64,000 nt of DNA from the NCBI GenBank assembly GCA_033763655.1, contig JANRKD010000002.1, positions 62,001 to 126,000 on the forward strand. The letters are read 5' to 3'. Shown one piece after another: positions 1 to 7,966 of this stretch (position 1 is its first letter; each line of letters begins with the position of its first letter). Source of the stretch: QFOX01 sp033763655 (GTDB lineage Bacteria; Pseudomonadota; Alphaproteobacteria; Rickettsiales; UBA3002). A program made the position numbers and the translations under genes. The notes beneath the pieces were generated by a model. That model did no database searches. It had not been told where the DNA came from and worked only from the letters and a program-made list of their open reading frames with translations.

Positions 1-187
1 CTTCTTGGCAACGTCGCTCATGCCGCGCGCGCGCAACGGCCCCCAGACACTGGGCAATGAAGGCAGGGTCATCTCCATGTTCCTCCAACGCGAGATTAAT
101 GAACATCGCGACATCCTTCTCCGTTTTCAGGTGATCAACGACGTCCCATTTCTTAAAACCCTTTTTAATTTCTTTCTTGTGTGTCAC
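1..187 (-). CDS. HigA-like antitoxin (addiction module, partial)
   Basis: This is the 5' part of an antitoxin gene that runs off the left edge; about 62 codons are visible. It begins with GTG at 187-185, and the preceding toxin gene stops at 186-184, so the two overlap in a GTGA tetranucleotide, a sign of translational coupling. The visible protein starts MTHKKEIKKGFKKWDVVDHL and continues with an acidic segment and an ARARGMSDVAKK stretch. That is the layout of the XRE-type 'putative addiction module antidote' family, whose helix-turn-helix would follow just beyond the edge. It should neutralise the neighbouring toxin and repress the shared promoter. The family call is from recognition of the N-terminal pattern; the DNA-binding helix itself is not visible. 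Confidence 0.72.
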   Translation of the reverse strand, partial: MTHKKEIKKGFKKWDVVDHLKTEKDVAMFINLALEEHGDDPAFIAQCLGAVARARHERRCQE

Positions 188-480
188 CGATTCCTCCACT
201 GTTCCGCCAATGTTTTTGCAAGAGCAATATCCCGCGATTGGGTCGATTTATCGCCACCGGCAAGCAGTATAATCACGGTTTTACCTTGCTGTATGAAATA
301 CAAACGAATGCCGCCCGCCACATGAATCCGCACCTCGTTGAGGCCATGCCCCACCGCCTTCACATCACCCGGATTGCCTTGCTCCATACGAAAGATTCGA
401 ACAGCTATCCGAAGCCGCACCTCACGGCTTCGTAACGCGCAAAACCAGCGCTCGAACTCTTCGCTGCGGATAATTTCCAT
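184..480 (-). CDS. RelE/ParE-superfamily toxin, HigB-like (Gp49 type)
   Basis: A 98-residue basic protein of the HigB/Gp49-like branch of the RelE/ParE superfamily, whose members are ribosome-dependent mRNA interferases or related growth inhibitors. Recognisable features are the N-terminal EFERWFCALRS helix, the G-x-G-D-V-K central strand, RIHVAGGIRLYF, and the C-terminal LLAGGDKSTQSRDIALAK segment typical of this subfamily. I chose the ATG at 480 over an upstream in-frame ATG (525) because 525 lies upstream of the promoter at 491-519. Toxin-before-antitoxin order matches higBA modules. The mRNA leader would be only a few bases, so translation may be leaderless or nearly so. Target and activity are inferred from the family. 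Confidence 0.82.
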   Translation of the reverse strand: MEIIRSEEFERWFCALRSREVRLRIAVRIFRMEQGNPGDVKAVGHGLNEVRIHVAGGIRLYFIQQGKTVIILLAGGDKSTQSRDIALAKTLAEQWRNR

Positions 481-490
481 TATTCTGCTG

Positions 491-519
491 TTTGTATCCC
501 ATTGGATACAAAATGTCAA
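491..519 (-). promoter_or_regulatory. Promoter with embedded palindromic operator of the HigBA-like module
   Basis: On the minus strand, TTGACA (519-514) is followed after 17 nt by TACAAA (496-491), a close match to a sigma-70 promoter. A perfect inverted repeat, TTGTATCC-CATT-GGATACAA (492-511), fills the spacer and enters the -10. An antitoxin dimer bound there would block RNA polymerase, the usual autoregulation of such modules. The predicted start of transcription is near 484, about four bases before the toxin ATG. Confidence 0.7.
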
Positions 520-541
520 CAGCAATTGGCGAACAGCTTTA

Positions 542-1885
542 CTAAGCGCGAACCACCACTTCGCCCTTCAGGCTGAATTCGTAGGCCTCGGCAATGGCGA
601 CGTCAACCAGCTGCCCTAGCCTGTGCACAGCGTTTTCGAGCACGACCGATTGCATGAACGGCGTTTTGCCGATAACCTGCCCCTCTTTACGCCCCAAACG
701 CTCGATGAGCACGGGTTGCGTGCTCCCGACCATACGGCGGTTAAAGCGCAGCTGCTGGGTGCTGATGGTTTGCATCAGCCGTTGCATGCGTGCGTTTTTG
801 ATGGCGTCTGGCACCTGATCTTCCCGACTGGCGGCGGGTGTGCCGGGACGCGGGCTATAGGCGAACACATACGACGAAGCAAACCCCACCGTTTCGACCA
901 GCTTCAGTGTTTCCTCGAAATCGTCTTCGCTTTCGCCGGGGAAGCCGACAATAAAGTCCGAGCTGAATGCCATTTCAGGGCGTGCCGCGCGCAGCCGTTC
1001 CACAATGCCGATATAATCCGCTGCTGTGTGCTTGCGGTTCATGGCTTTCAATATCCGATCCGACCCGGACTGCACCGGCAGATGCAGCATTGGCATCAGC
1101 GTTTCAATCTCGCCGTGGGCGGCAATCAGTGCGTCGTCCACATCGCGCGGATGCGACGTGGTATAACGCAGCCGCTTTACCCCTGGAAGCGCCGCCACCA
1201 GATGCAGCAGTGCCGCCAGCCCAACTTCGCTGCCATCTTCGGCCTTACCGTGATAGGCGTTCACATTCTGCCCAAGCAGGGTGATTTCCACGGCGCCTTG
1301 CGCGAGATGCGCCTCGACCTCGCGCAGGATAGCCGCAACTGGCCGCGAGAACTCCGCCCCGCGCGTATAAGGCACGACACAGAAAGTGCAGAATTTATCG
1401 CAGCCTTCCTGAATCGACACGAACGCCGACGCGCCCTGCGGTTGCAGTGCTTCGGGTAAAAGGTCGAATTTTTGTTCCTCGACAAATTCAAGCTGCACTG
1501 CGCTTTTTCTGGTGCGCTCTACCTCGGCAATCAGGTCAGGTAAACTGTGGTAGCTCTGCGGCCCCACCACCATATCGACATACGGTGCGCGGGCGATGAT
1601 TTCCTCACCCTCGGCCTGCGCTACACACCCCGCCACTGCAATCAACAGGCGCTTTCCCTGCGCGGCCTGCGCCACCTTGTGCAGCCGTATGCGGCCAAGG
1701 TCGGAGTACATTTTTTCCGCTGCTTTTTCGCGGATATGGCAGGTGTTGAGCACCACAAGATCGGCGTCCTCGGGGGCTTCGCTCTCGACATAGCCCAGCG
1801 GTGCCAGCACGTCGGCCATGCGGGTGCTGTCATAGGCATTCATCTGGCAGCCATAGGTTTTGATGTAGAGCTTCTTTTTGTTCAT
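542..1885 (-). CDS. miaB: tRNA-2-methylthio-N6-dimethylallyladenosine synthase
   Basis: Radical-SAM methylthiotransferase that converts i6A37 to ms2i6A37 in tRNAs reading UNN codons; cytosolic. At 447 residues it has the family's usual length. The N-terminal UPF0004 domain carries the three ligands of the auxiliary cluster (C13, C49, C87), and the radical-SAM cluster motif CDKFCTFC supplies C162, C166 and C169. A C-terminal TRAM domain ends in the strand-rich segment around GQLVDVAIAEAYEFSLKGEVV. The ATG at 1885 gives the canonical beginning MNKKKLYIKTYGCQMN. It is transcribed in the same direction as the upstream pterin dehydratase gene, 20 nt away. The frequent alphaproteobacterial neighbours phoH and ybeY are not present here. 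Confidence 0.95.
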   Translation of the reverse strand: MNKKKLYIKTYGCQMNAYDSTRMADVLAPLGYVESEAPEDADLVVLNTCHIREKAAEKMYSDLGRIRLHKVAQAAQGKRLLIAVAGCVAQAEGEEIIARAPYVDMVVGPQSYHSLPDLIAEVERTRKSAVQLEFVEEQKFDLLPEALQPQGASAFVSIQEGCDKFCTFCVVPYTRGAEFSRPVAAILREVEAHLAQGAVEITLLGQNVNAYHGKAEDGSEVGLAALLHLVAALPGVKRLRYTTSHPRDVDDALIAAHGEIETLMPMLHLPVQSGSDRILKAMNRKHTAADYIGIVERLRAARPEMAFSSDFIVGFPGESEDDFEETLKLVETVGFASSYVFAYSPRPGTPAASREDQVPDAIKNARMQRLMQTISTQQLRFNRRMVGSTQPVLIERLGRKEGQVIGKTPFMQSVVLENAVHRLGQLVDVAIAEAYEFSLKGEVVVRA

Positions 1886-1905
1886 GGGCGCGGGTTTAGC
1901 GCAGT

Positions 1906-2226
1906 TTACGCACCCGCGTCAATCTTCGCCGCGACGATAAAATCATTGCGGCTCAGGCCACCGAGGCGGTGGGTGGTCAGCACAATTTCGACATACCCCC
2001 AGCCGAAATGAATATCGGGATGATGGTTCTCGCGGTGCGCCACTGCGCTCGCATGTGCCACCAGCGCGAGGGCCTGCGTGAAGTTCGGGAAATCCCAGCG
2101 TTTTTCAATGCGGTCGGGGTAGAATGTCCAGTTATCCAGCTCGCCCATCAGCACCACGGCCTCGCTGCTGGCGAGCTTCCCCTCGCCTTTTTTGCAGGGT
2201 TTGCATTGTTCTTGCGTGAGATCCAT
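1906..2226 (-). CDS. phhB: Pterin-4a-carbinolamine dehydratase
   Basis: A 106-residue protein of the PCD/DCoH family, which dehydrates 4a-hydroxytetrahydrobiopterin after aromatic amino acid hydroxylation; bacterial members may also repair oxidised pterins. The family signature is clear: ENHHPDIHFGWGYVEI with adjacent H68 and H69, and the later H86 in LTTHRLGGLS. The N-terminus carries a C-x2-C pair (C8, C11), also found in many bacterial homologues. It is small and cytosolic. The gene precedes miaB in the same direction. No phenylalanine hydroxylase gene is visible in the window, so its substrate source is unknown. Confidence 0.9.
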   Translation of the reverse strand: MDLTQEQCKPCKKGEGKLASSEAVVLMGELDNWTFYPDRIEKRWDFPNFTQALALVAHASAVAHRENHHPDIHFGWGYVEIVLTTHRLGGLSRNDFIVAAKIDAGA

Positions 2227-2306
2227 AAACCATTCCTGCCAGTGTCATTCGCGCTTTGAAGGAAACGACAATTGCTTTATCAGGAAGTTTCATTAACAGG
2301 AAATTC

Positions 2307-2954
2307 ATGCACACCCAACCCATTTTAGCCTTCGACACCGCCTGTCATGGGGCGAGCGTCGCCCTCGTGGCGCGCGGCACAACAGCCACCCTCCGCCTTG
2401 AACAGAGCGCGCAGGCGGCGCAACTCCTGCCCGCGATCGACGGGTTGATGCGTGAGGCAGGCGTTGCCTACCGCGATTTAGGCTGCATCGTGACCACTCT
2501 CGGGCCGGGCAGTTTCACCGGCGTGCGCATTGGCCTTGCGACACTGCACGGGCTGGTGCTGGTGACAGGCACCCCCGTCAGAACCCTGAGCACGCTGGCG
2601 GCGATGGCGTGGCGCGTCGCCCTCAGCACCGAGGCCCCTGCCCGCTTCCACATCGCCCTGCGCGCGGGCAAGGGTGAGCTTTACACCCAACCGTTCGTTA
2701 CCCAAACGGGCAAGGTCGAAGCGCAGGGCGAAATTACCCTCGTAGCCGAGGATTTTACCGCATGGGATACCCCCTGTTTTGGCAACCACCTGCCCGATAC
2801 CGACCCGCACCACCTGCCCGGCCCGGATGCAGCGACGCTCTGCACCATCGCCACACAGCTCGACATCACCCCGCTGGCCGCCGCGCTACCGCTCTATATC
2901 CGCCCGCCGGATGCGGTGGCAGGCGCACGCCCGGCATGGCTCGGCGCAAATTGA
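2307..2954 (+). CDS. tsaB: tRNA threonylcarbamoyladenosine biosynthesis protein TsaB
   Basis: TsaB is an ASKHA-fold partner of TsaD. With TsaD and TsaE it forms the complex that places the threonylcarbamoyl group on A37 of ANN-decoding tRNAs. The protein (215 aa) starts at the ATG at 2307, giving MHTQPILAFDTACHGASVAL. The DTA motif and the TTLGPGSFTGVRIGLATLHG segment are family hallmarks. A longer in-frame ATG at 2256 would add 17 residues without homology, and AGG at 2298-2300 is well placed for 2307. It diverges from phhB. The weakly conserved C-terminus ends at a proline-rich stretch (LPLYIRPPDA), as is usual. Its frequent neighbour rimI is not next to it; the next gene downstream encodes a lipoprotein. 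Confidence 0.9.
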   Translation: MHTQPILAFDTACHGASVALVARGTTATLRLEQSAQAAQLLPAIDGLMREAGVAYRDLGCIVTTLGPGSFTGVRIGLATLHGLVLVTGTPVRTLSTLAAMAWRVALSTEAPARFHIALRAGKGELYTQPFVTQTGKVEAQGEITLVAEDFTAWDTPCFGNHLPDTDPHHLPGPDAATLCTIATQLDITPLAAALPLYIRPPDAVAGARPAWLGAN

Positions 2955-3014
2955 ATCTTTTACTAAACGGCAGGCGCGTGCTACACACGGGCCATCGCCA
3001 ACAGAGGAAGCCGT

Positions 3015-3605
3015 ATGAAAAAAACCTTCGTTGTTATGGCCTTCGCCCTTTTACTCAGCGCCTGCGAGCAAGGCCCGTCGCCCTACCGTGCGCCGCCTTT
3101 TGCCTTCGAGCAGACGCTGGCGGCACCGACGCGCATCAATGTCGCACGCATCACGGTGCATCAGAATTACCACCCGCCGCTGAAACGCCCGTATGTCGAT
3201 CAGGAGTTTCCCGTCGCACCGGCACAGGCGGTCGAAAAATGGGTGATGCAGCGCCTGAAAGCGGCAGGCAACAGCGGCGTGCTTGAAGTCACCATCGAGG
3301 ATGCCTCGGTGAAAGAAGTGAAACTGCCCAAAAGCAAGGGCCTGAAAGGCCTGATTACCGACGATCAGGACGCGCGTTACGACGCCCGGCTCGTGGTTCA
3401 TTTCAGGCTCTACAGCGGCGCACGCGGTATTTCCGACGCCAGCGGGCAGGTGAACGTCACCCGCTCGCGCAGCATCAACGAGCGCGCCACGGTTTACGAG
3501 CGCGAGGCCATTTTCCACCGGATGACCGCCGAGATGATCGCCGATTTCGAGCGCGAAACCCAGGCTCGCCTGCGAGGTTATTTCTCCGCCTATCTGATGC
3601 CGTAA
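3015..3605 (+). CDS. Predicted lipoprotein, function unknown
   Basis: A 196-residue protein with a lipoprotein signal peptide: positive MKK, hydrophobic stretch, and lipobox LLSAC with C17 as the predicted acylated residue. The mature part is rich in charged residues. It includes a segment that looks like a periplasmic alpha/beta domain (residues about 60-170) and ends in a basic helix around ADFERETQARLRGY. I do not recognise a named family; the general pattern (VEKWVMQRLKAAG, then EVTIEDASVKE) resembles periplasmic proteins of unknown function common in Alphaproteobacteria. It is 60 nt after tsaB, and the TSUP permease gene begins one base after its stop, so it is likely co-transcribed with that downstream gene. 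Confidence 0.7.
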   Translation: MKKTFVVMAFALLLSACEQGPSPYRAPPFAFEQTLAAPTRINVARITVHQNYHPPLKRPYVDQEFPVAPAQAVEKWVMQRLKAAGNSGVLEVTIEDASVKEVKLPKSKGLKGLITDDQDARYDARLVVHFRLYSGARGISDASGQVNVTRSRSINERATVYEREAIFHRMTAEMIADFERETQARLRGYFSAYLMP

Positions 3606-3606
3606 C

Positions 3607-4530
3607 ATGCATATCTACCTGCCTATCGCCGAACTTTCCGCCAATGCCCTGCACCTGTTGCTGCTGGGCGGCATTGCGGGCCTGCTTTCGGGCATTTTCG
3701 GCATTGGCGGCGGTTTTATCCTGACCCCGATGTTGATTTTTATCGGCATCCCGCCCGCTGTTTCCGTCGCGACCTCGACCAACATGATTATCGCGTCGTC
3801 GTTTTCGGGGTTCCTGTCGCACCTCAAGCACAAGCGCGTCGATATCGCGATGGGAAGCTGGCTGATTGCCGGGGGCATGCTCGGCGCCGGGCTTGGCGTC
3901 TGGCTGTTTTCGAGGCTACAACGCCTGGGGCAAATCGACCTGATGATTACACTGCTCTACATTTCGCTGCTGCTTACCATCGGCGTCATCATGCTGCGCG
4001 AGGCGCGCCAGATTCTCGCTGCGCGGGCGGCCGGACTTGAGCACCATACCGTGTCGGCGATAACCCTGCCCGGGTGGATTACCCGCCTGCCCTGGCAGGT
4101 GGAGTTCAGCCGCTCGCACGTTTCGCACAGCCTGCTGCTACCAATGGCGATTGGCCTGCTTTCCGGGCTGCTGGTCGGGCTGCTTGGTGTGGGCGGCGGG
4201 TTTATCATGCTGCCGCTGATGCTGTATGTGCTGCGGATGCCGATCAGCGTGACCATCGGCACCTCGCTGTTCCAGATTATTTTTATCACCGCCGCCTCGA
4301 CACTGCTGCACGCCCTGACCACCCATGCGGTCGATATAGTGCTGGCCGGGCTGCTGCTGATGGGCTCGGTCGTCGGCGCGCAATATGGCGCACGTTTCAG
4401 CCATAAAATCCCCACCCACCTGCTGCGCTTCATGCTGGCGGGCCTGCTGCTGACGGTGGCCGCCCGCCTTGCCTATGGGCTGTTCATCACCCCGAGCAAC
4501 ATCTTCACCCTGGTGACGGATATCCCATGA
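3607..4530 (+). CDS. TauE/SafE (TSUP) family anion permease
   Basis: A 307-residue polytopic inner-membrane protein of the TSUP family, whose members export or import sulfite, sulfoacetate or other sulfur-containing anions. Both halves of the internal repeat are visible: GGIAGLLSGIFGIGGGFILTPML near the N-terminus and GLLSGLLVGLLGVGGGFIMLPLM in the second half, each beginning with the family's glycine-rich helix. About eight transmembrane helices are expected. The stop codon overlaps the start of the next gene by four bases (ATGA), and the pairing of a TSUP permease with a TIGR02186 protein recurs in Alphaproteobacteria. The actual substrate cannot be told from sequence. Confidence 0.9.
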   Translation: MHIYLPIAELSANALHLLLLGGIAGLLSGIFGIGGGFILTPMLIFIGIPPAVSVATSTNMIIASSFSGFLSHLKHKRVDIAMGSWLIAGGMLGAGLGVWLFSRLQRLGQIDLMITLLYISLLLTIGVIMLREARQILAARAAGLEHHTVSAITLPGWITRLPWQVEFSRSHVSHSLLLPMAIGLLSGLLVGLLGVGGGFIMLPLMLYVLRMPISVTIGTSLFQIIFITAASTLLHALTTHAVDIVLAGLLLMGSVVGAQYGARFSHKIPTHLLRFMLAGLLLTVAARLAYGLFITPSNIFTLVTDIP

Positions 4531-5285
4531 TGCGCCCCCGTCACCTGTTCGCCTGCCTGCTGCTACTCTCCGGCGCACCCTGCGCCTATGCCGGGGATGA
4601 CGCGCCGCTGGCCACCCTGACCAACCCCCTGATTGCCGATATTTCGCAAAACAGCATCGAGATACGCTCGGATTTCAACGGCGCGCAGCTGCTGATTTTT
4701 GGCGCGCGCAACGTGCCCGGCGATCTGGCGATTGTCGTGCGCGGGCCGGAAGTGGCCGCCACCCTGCGCCGTAAAGAGCGCATCGCCGGCATGTGGATGC
4801 ATGTCGATCAACGCAAATACAGTGAATTACCGGTGTTTTATGCCATCGCCGCCACTAAACCCCTCAGCCGCCTTGCTCCACCGAACGTGCTGCAATCGCT
4901 CGGCCTTGGCGAGACCCGCATCATCCGGGCGAGCAACGCCACCCCGGACATCACGTTCGACAAAGCTCTCGCCCGCACCCTGAACCGCAAACGCTGGTGG
5001 CAGGTGCCGTTTGGCGACATCACTTATTTTGGCGAGAGCCTGTTCAAAGTGCGCATCACCCTGCCCGACAGCCTGCCCAGCGGCAATTACACCGCCGAGG
5101 TTTATCTGTTCGACCGTGGCAAGCTGGCAGGCTTCCAGATTATTCCGCTGACGAGTTACAAAGTCGGGTTCGATGCGCGCGTGACCGATGCGGCGCGCCA
5201 CCACGGGCTATTCTATGGGCTTGGCGCCATTGTCATGGCCCTGTTCGGCGGCTGGCTCGCCCACCGGCTTTTTCACCGCAAGTGA
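4527..5285 (+). CDS. TIGR02186 family membrane-anchored periplasmic protein
   Basis: A 252-residue protein of the alphaproteobacterial TIGR02186 (Alph_Pro_TM) family. A signal peptide (residues 1-22, cleavage near AYAGDD) is followed by a beta-rich periplasmic domain. That domain contains the recognisable segments EIRSDFNGAQLLIFGA, LAIVVRGP and a tryptophan-rich MWMHVDQ. One C-terminal transmembrane helix (about 228-246) and a short basic tail end the protein. It starts within the TSUP permease gene and is presumably its accessory partner. Its 3' end overlaps the convergent RDD gene by 78 nt, so the C-terminal anchor is encoded opposite the end of RDD. Biochemical function is unknown. Confidence 0.85.
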   Translation: MMRPRHLFACLLLLSGAPCAYAGDDAPLATLTNPLIADISQNSIEIRSDFNGAQLLIFGARNVPGDLAIVVRGPEVAATLRRKERIAGMWMHVDQRKYSELPVFYAIAATKPLSRLAPPNVLQSLGLGETRIIRASNATPDITFDKALARTLNRKRWWQVPFGDITYFGESLFKVRITLPDSLPSGNYTAEVYLFDRGKLAGFQIIPLTSYKVGFDARVTDAARHHGLFYGLGAIVMALFGGWLAHRLFHRK

Positions 5286-5867
5286 GTATAACCAGCGATA
5301 GCCGCGCTTGACCTGCTGCCAGTACCAGCCGCGCGGGCGCGTATAAATCACCACCGTACCCGCGATGTAATCATGCCAGCCCCGGTGCTGACGGTTAAAA
5401 CTCATCCAGAAAATACCCAGCATCAGCGGCAGGGCGGCGGGGATATAGGCAAAAAACCGCAGGATATAGCGCCACGGGGCGACCGGCTCAAGCGTCCCCA
5501 CGCGGACAATTCTCAGGCCAAGCAGCCATTTGCCCGGCGTCGTACCATAGGCCCACTGACAGGCGACCAGCAGCATGCCAATCATCAGCACCACCAGCCC
5601 GTTGGAAATCAGCCACGGATAACGAATTTCCCATAAACCGGCTGCCAGCGCCTCGAAGCTGGTGACCGGCGCACCGCTGCCCGGCGGTATTTTTTGAAAC
5701 GCCGCGTAAATGAATGCGTTCGCCCGCGCCGAAAGGTCGTTCAGCAAGGTAAACAGCAGCACAATATCGAGGGCCGAGGCCATCGAGCGGTCATTCGCCC
5801 CCGCATAGCGTGGGCCGGTATCGAGCGGTTTTGGCTTTAAGCCCCATCGAGCCATGAACGGCAGCAT
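5208..5867 (-). CDS. RDD family membrane protein
   Basis: A 219-residue membrane protein with an RDD domain. After a cytosolic N-terminus, NDRSMASALDIVLLFTLL opens the first helix. A second helix lies around ISNGLVVLMIGMLLVACQW, followed by the conserved TTPGKWLLGLRIV signature and a third helix before RGWHDYIAGTVVI. Some RDD proteins act as ion transporters; a role here is unknown. The ATG at 5867 follows the bioD stop by one base and has GGAG upstream inside bioD, so it is the last gene of the bioF-H-C-D transcript. A longer in-frame start at 6002 would lie within bioD. The 3' end overlaps the convergent TIGR02186 gene by 78 nt. Confidence 0.8.
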   Translation of the reverse strand: MLPFMARWGLKPKPLDTGPRYAGANDRSMASALDIVLLFTLLNDLSARANAFIYAAFQKIPPGSGAPVTSFEALAAGLWEIRYPWLISNGLVVLMIGMLLVACQWAYGTTPGKWLLGLRIVRVGTLEPVAPWRYILRFFAYIPAALPLMLGIFWMSFNRQHRGWHDYIAGTVVIYTRPRGWYWQQVKRGYRWLYSLAVKKPVGEPAAEQGHDNGAKPIE

Positions 5868-5868
5868 C

Positions 5869-6525
5869 TCAAATCTCCAGCGCGTGAATGGCCTCTGCCT
5901 CGCACCACGAGGATACCAGCGGCTGCGCAATGCGCAACGGAATCTGCGTGATAAACGGCGCAAGCCCCTGCATCGCCTCGTCGAGTGTGACGGCGCTGCC
6001 ATGGGTTTCGTTCATCACCAGCGCGGCGACGTTAAGGCCGCGCGCATGAAGCGCCGCCAGCGCTGTCAGCGTGTGGCTCAAGGTGCCGAGGTAACTGCCC
6101 GTCACAAAAATGACCGGCAGGCCGAGCGCTGCCATCCAGTCAAGCGTGGTGGTGCGATCGCTCAGCGGTGCCATCACCCCGCCCACACCCTCAATCAGTG
6201 TCAGTGCCCCGGGTTGTATCTGCGCGCGCGTCCACGCCGTAAGCGCCGGAAGGTCGATGGATTGATGTTCACGCGCCGCCGCCCGGTGCGGCGAAAGCGG
6301 TGCCGCAAACCGCCAAAGCGAGGTTGTTTCCACCGTTTGCGTACTGCCACTCGCGCGGATGAGTTGCGCGGTATCGCTTTGCGCATCCGCCGCGTCCCAG
6401 CCGGAAATCACCGGCTTCAGCCCGCGCACCTGCTGACCTCTGCCGCGCGCCGTATGCAGCAGGGCGCAGGTGGTGAAGGTCTTGCCGACCCCTGTGCCCG
6501 TGCCGGTCACCACATACGCTGTCAT
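5869..6525 (-). CDS. bioD: Dethiobiotin synthetase
   Basis: ATP-dependent dethiobiotin synthetase, which closes the ureido ring of 7,8-diaminopelargonic acid with CO2, the penultimate biotin step. The 218-residue protein begins MTAYVVTGTGTGVGKT, a P-loop at residues 8-16, and continues with the substrate-binding GLKPVISGWD segment and EGVGGVMAPL (second nucleotide/diaminopelargonate motif). The length is normal. The gene overlaps bioC by four bases and is followed after one base by the RDD gene, so translation is probably coupled along the whole operon. Confidence 0.95.
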   Translation of the reverse strand: MTAYVVTGTGTGVGKTFTTCALLHTARGRGQQVRGLKPVISGWDAADAQSDTAQLIRASGSTQTVETTSLWRFAAPLSPHRAAAREHQSIDLPALTAWTRAQIQPGALTLIEGVGGVMAPLSDRTTTLDWMAALGLPVIFVTGSYLGTLSHTLTALAALHARGLNVAALVMNETHGSAVTLDEAMQGLAPFITQIPLRIAQPLVSSWCEAEAIHALEI

Positions 6526-7292
6526 GGCTTATTCACCACAAAGAAATGATGTTCCCACGTCGCAGGCAGCCCCTGCGGCATGCGCTGTTGCTCGTAGGCA
6601 TCGACCATCGCTGCCCAGCGTTTGGGGCCGGTGAGCCCGCGCGCCGCAGATGCCAGATGATTGCCTGCGCCAATCGCGCGCATGGATTCGACCAACGCCG
6701 CTACGGTCGGGTAATGCACCAGCTCCAGCCGCTTTTCGCTGAGGCTAACGGAAAGCCCGGCATCCCGCAGGGCCTTAACGCTCGATTCGCAATGCTGCAT
6801 GGGCACAAGCCCAATCGGCAATCCGGCGGCCTGCGCACTCGCGCGCAGTTCCTGCAGGGTCGCGGCCCCGAGACTCGCGATAATCGCCCGCCCGCCGGGT
6901 TTGAGGATGCGCGCGACTTCGGCGAACGCCTGCGGCTGATTCTCGACCCATTGATAGCACAGCGCGCTGACCACACCATCCACCGATGCATCGGCGAGCG
7001 GCAGGCGGATGGCATCGGCGTTCACGGCATGGCAGCGCGCGCGGGCGGCCTCGCACATGCCATAGGCAATATCCGCCCCGAGGATGTTCCAACGTGGTCG
7101 CAGCGGGCGCGCTTCATGGGCAAAATAGCCCGTACCACAGCCAATATCCGCCAGCGTCGCCACTTCGGGTAGCAGCATATGCGCCGCATCCAGCACGCGG
7201 CGCGTCTGCACATGCTGAAACTGCGCGCGGGCGTCATACTGCGCAGCGGCCTCACCGAATTTTTGCTGCAAACGAGCGCGGCGCAACTGCAT
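6522..7292 (-). CDS. bioC: Malonyl-ACP O-methyltransferase
   Basis: SAM-dependent methyltransferase that caps malonyl-ACP so that fatty acid synthesis can build pimeloyl-ACP methyl ester. From the ATG at 7292 the protein has 256 residues. SAM motif I (LADIGCGTG, residues 47-55) is clear, followed by PLADASVDGVVSALCYQWVE and ARILKPGGRAIIASL. The start at 7292 shares one base with the bioH-like stop (TGATG) and places the typical BioC N-terminus (RARLQQKFGEAAAQYD) at the beginning; an upstream ATG at 7337 would add 15 residues inside the preceding gene. Position between bioH-like and bioD supports the assignment over a generic methyltransferase. Confidence 0.9.
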   Translation of the reverse strand: MQLRRARLQQKFGEAAAQYDARAQFQHVQTRRVLDAAHMLLPEVATLADIGCGTGYFAHEARPLRPRWNILGADIAYGMCEAARARCHAVNADAIRLPLADASVDGVVSALCYQWVENQPQAFAEVARILKPGGRAIIASLGAATLQELRASAQAAGLPIGLVPMQHCESSVKALRDAGLSVSLSEKRLELVHYPTVAALVESMRAIGAGNHLASAARGLTGPKRWAAMVDAYEQQRMPQGLPATWEHHFFVVNKP

Positions 7293-7966
7293 CAGGCGAC
7301 TCCATGCATGGCGCGGTGGGCGGCAATTTCGGCACATACCCGCGCGGCATCATGCACATGCGGCGCATGCCCGACCCCTTCCCACAGGTTCAGCCTCGCC
7401 TGCGGCAAGGTGCGCGCCAGATATTCGCTTTGGGCATAAGGGACAATCGCATCGTTCATGCCGTGGATGATAAGCGTCGGCGGCGCGGATGCAAGCCCCC
7501 TCACATCGAGCGGATACGTCGCCAGCGCATCGAGCCAGGGCAGCCAGCGCGCCACTTCTTCAACCTGCGGATGATGCGCCAGCATCCCCATAATTCGTTT
7601 GAAATCGCGATCGCCTTTGGCTATCAGCCCATGGAAGCGGGTTTGGGTGCGCGCAGGATCGTTGATATAGCTTTCACGAAACAGGCGAAAAGTCTCCTCG
7701 CCCATACCCTCTTCGCCGACAAAGCGGTGCGGCGCGGCAATCAACGTCAGGTGCCGTGGCGCCATCGCCCCGGCGGCAATCGCGCGTAAAGCCAGTTGCC
7801 CACCCAGCGACCAGCCGACGACATAGGCAGGGTTAATTTTTTCGAGCGCCGCCAGCGCCTCACCGGGCGAGCCATACGCACTGTAATCAAACAGGGTCGC
7901 GCCCTCCGCGAGGAGAATCAGAGCATCGACAGGCTGCGTCCAGCCGCTGAGCAACAGGGTGCTCAC
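7292..7966 (-). CDS. bioH: Alpha/beta hydrolase, probable pimeloyl-ACP methyl ester esterase (BioH-like)
   Basis: A 224-residue alpha/beta hydrolase with a complete catalytic triad: S53 in GWSLGG, D172 in HGMNDAIVP and H200 in GVGHAPHVHD. In this position, between bioF and bioC, it should release pimeloyl-ACP by cleaving the methyl ester. The start is a GTG at 7966 that overlaps the bioF stop (GTGA), with a very strong ribosome binding site, AAAGGAGGT, five bases before it; the in-frame ATG at 8023 lies inside bioF and is less likely. Members of this branch are divergent from E. coli BioH. Since BioC is present, BioH or BioG activity is expected somewhere, and this gene fits. Confidence 0.85.
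   Translation of the reverse strand: MSTLLLSGWTQPVDALILLAEGATLFDYSAYGSPGEALAALEKINPAYVVGWSLGGQLALRAIAAGAMAPRHLTLIAAPHRFVGEEGMGEETFRLFRESYINDPARTQTRFHGLIAKGDRDFKRIMGMLAHHPQVEEVARWLPWLDALATYPLDVRGLASAPPTLIIHGMNDAIVPYAQSEYLARTLPQARLNLWEGVGHAPHVHDAARVCAEIAAHRAMHGVA

Noticed and set aside
542..5285. tRNA genes or rRNA fragments near the tRNA-modification genes
   Set aside because: No cloverleaf-like sequence with a TTCGAnTC arm was found in the gaps, and the gaps are too short.
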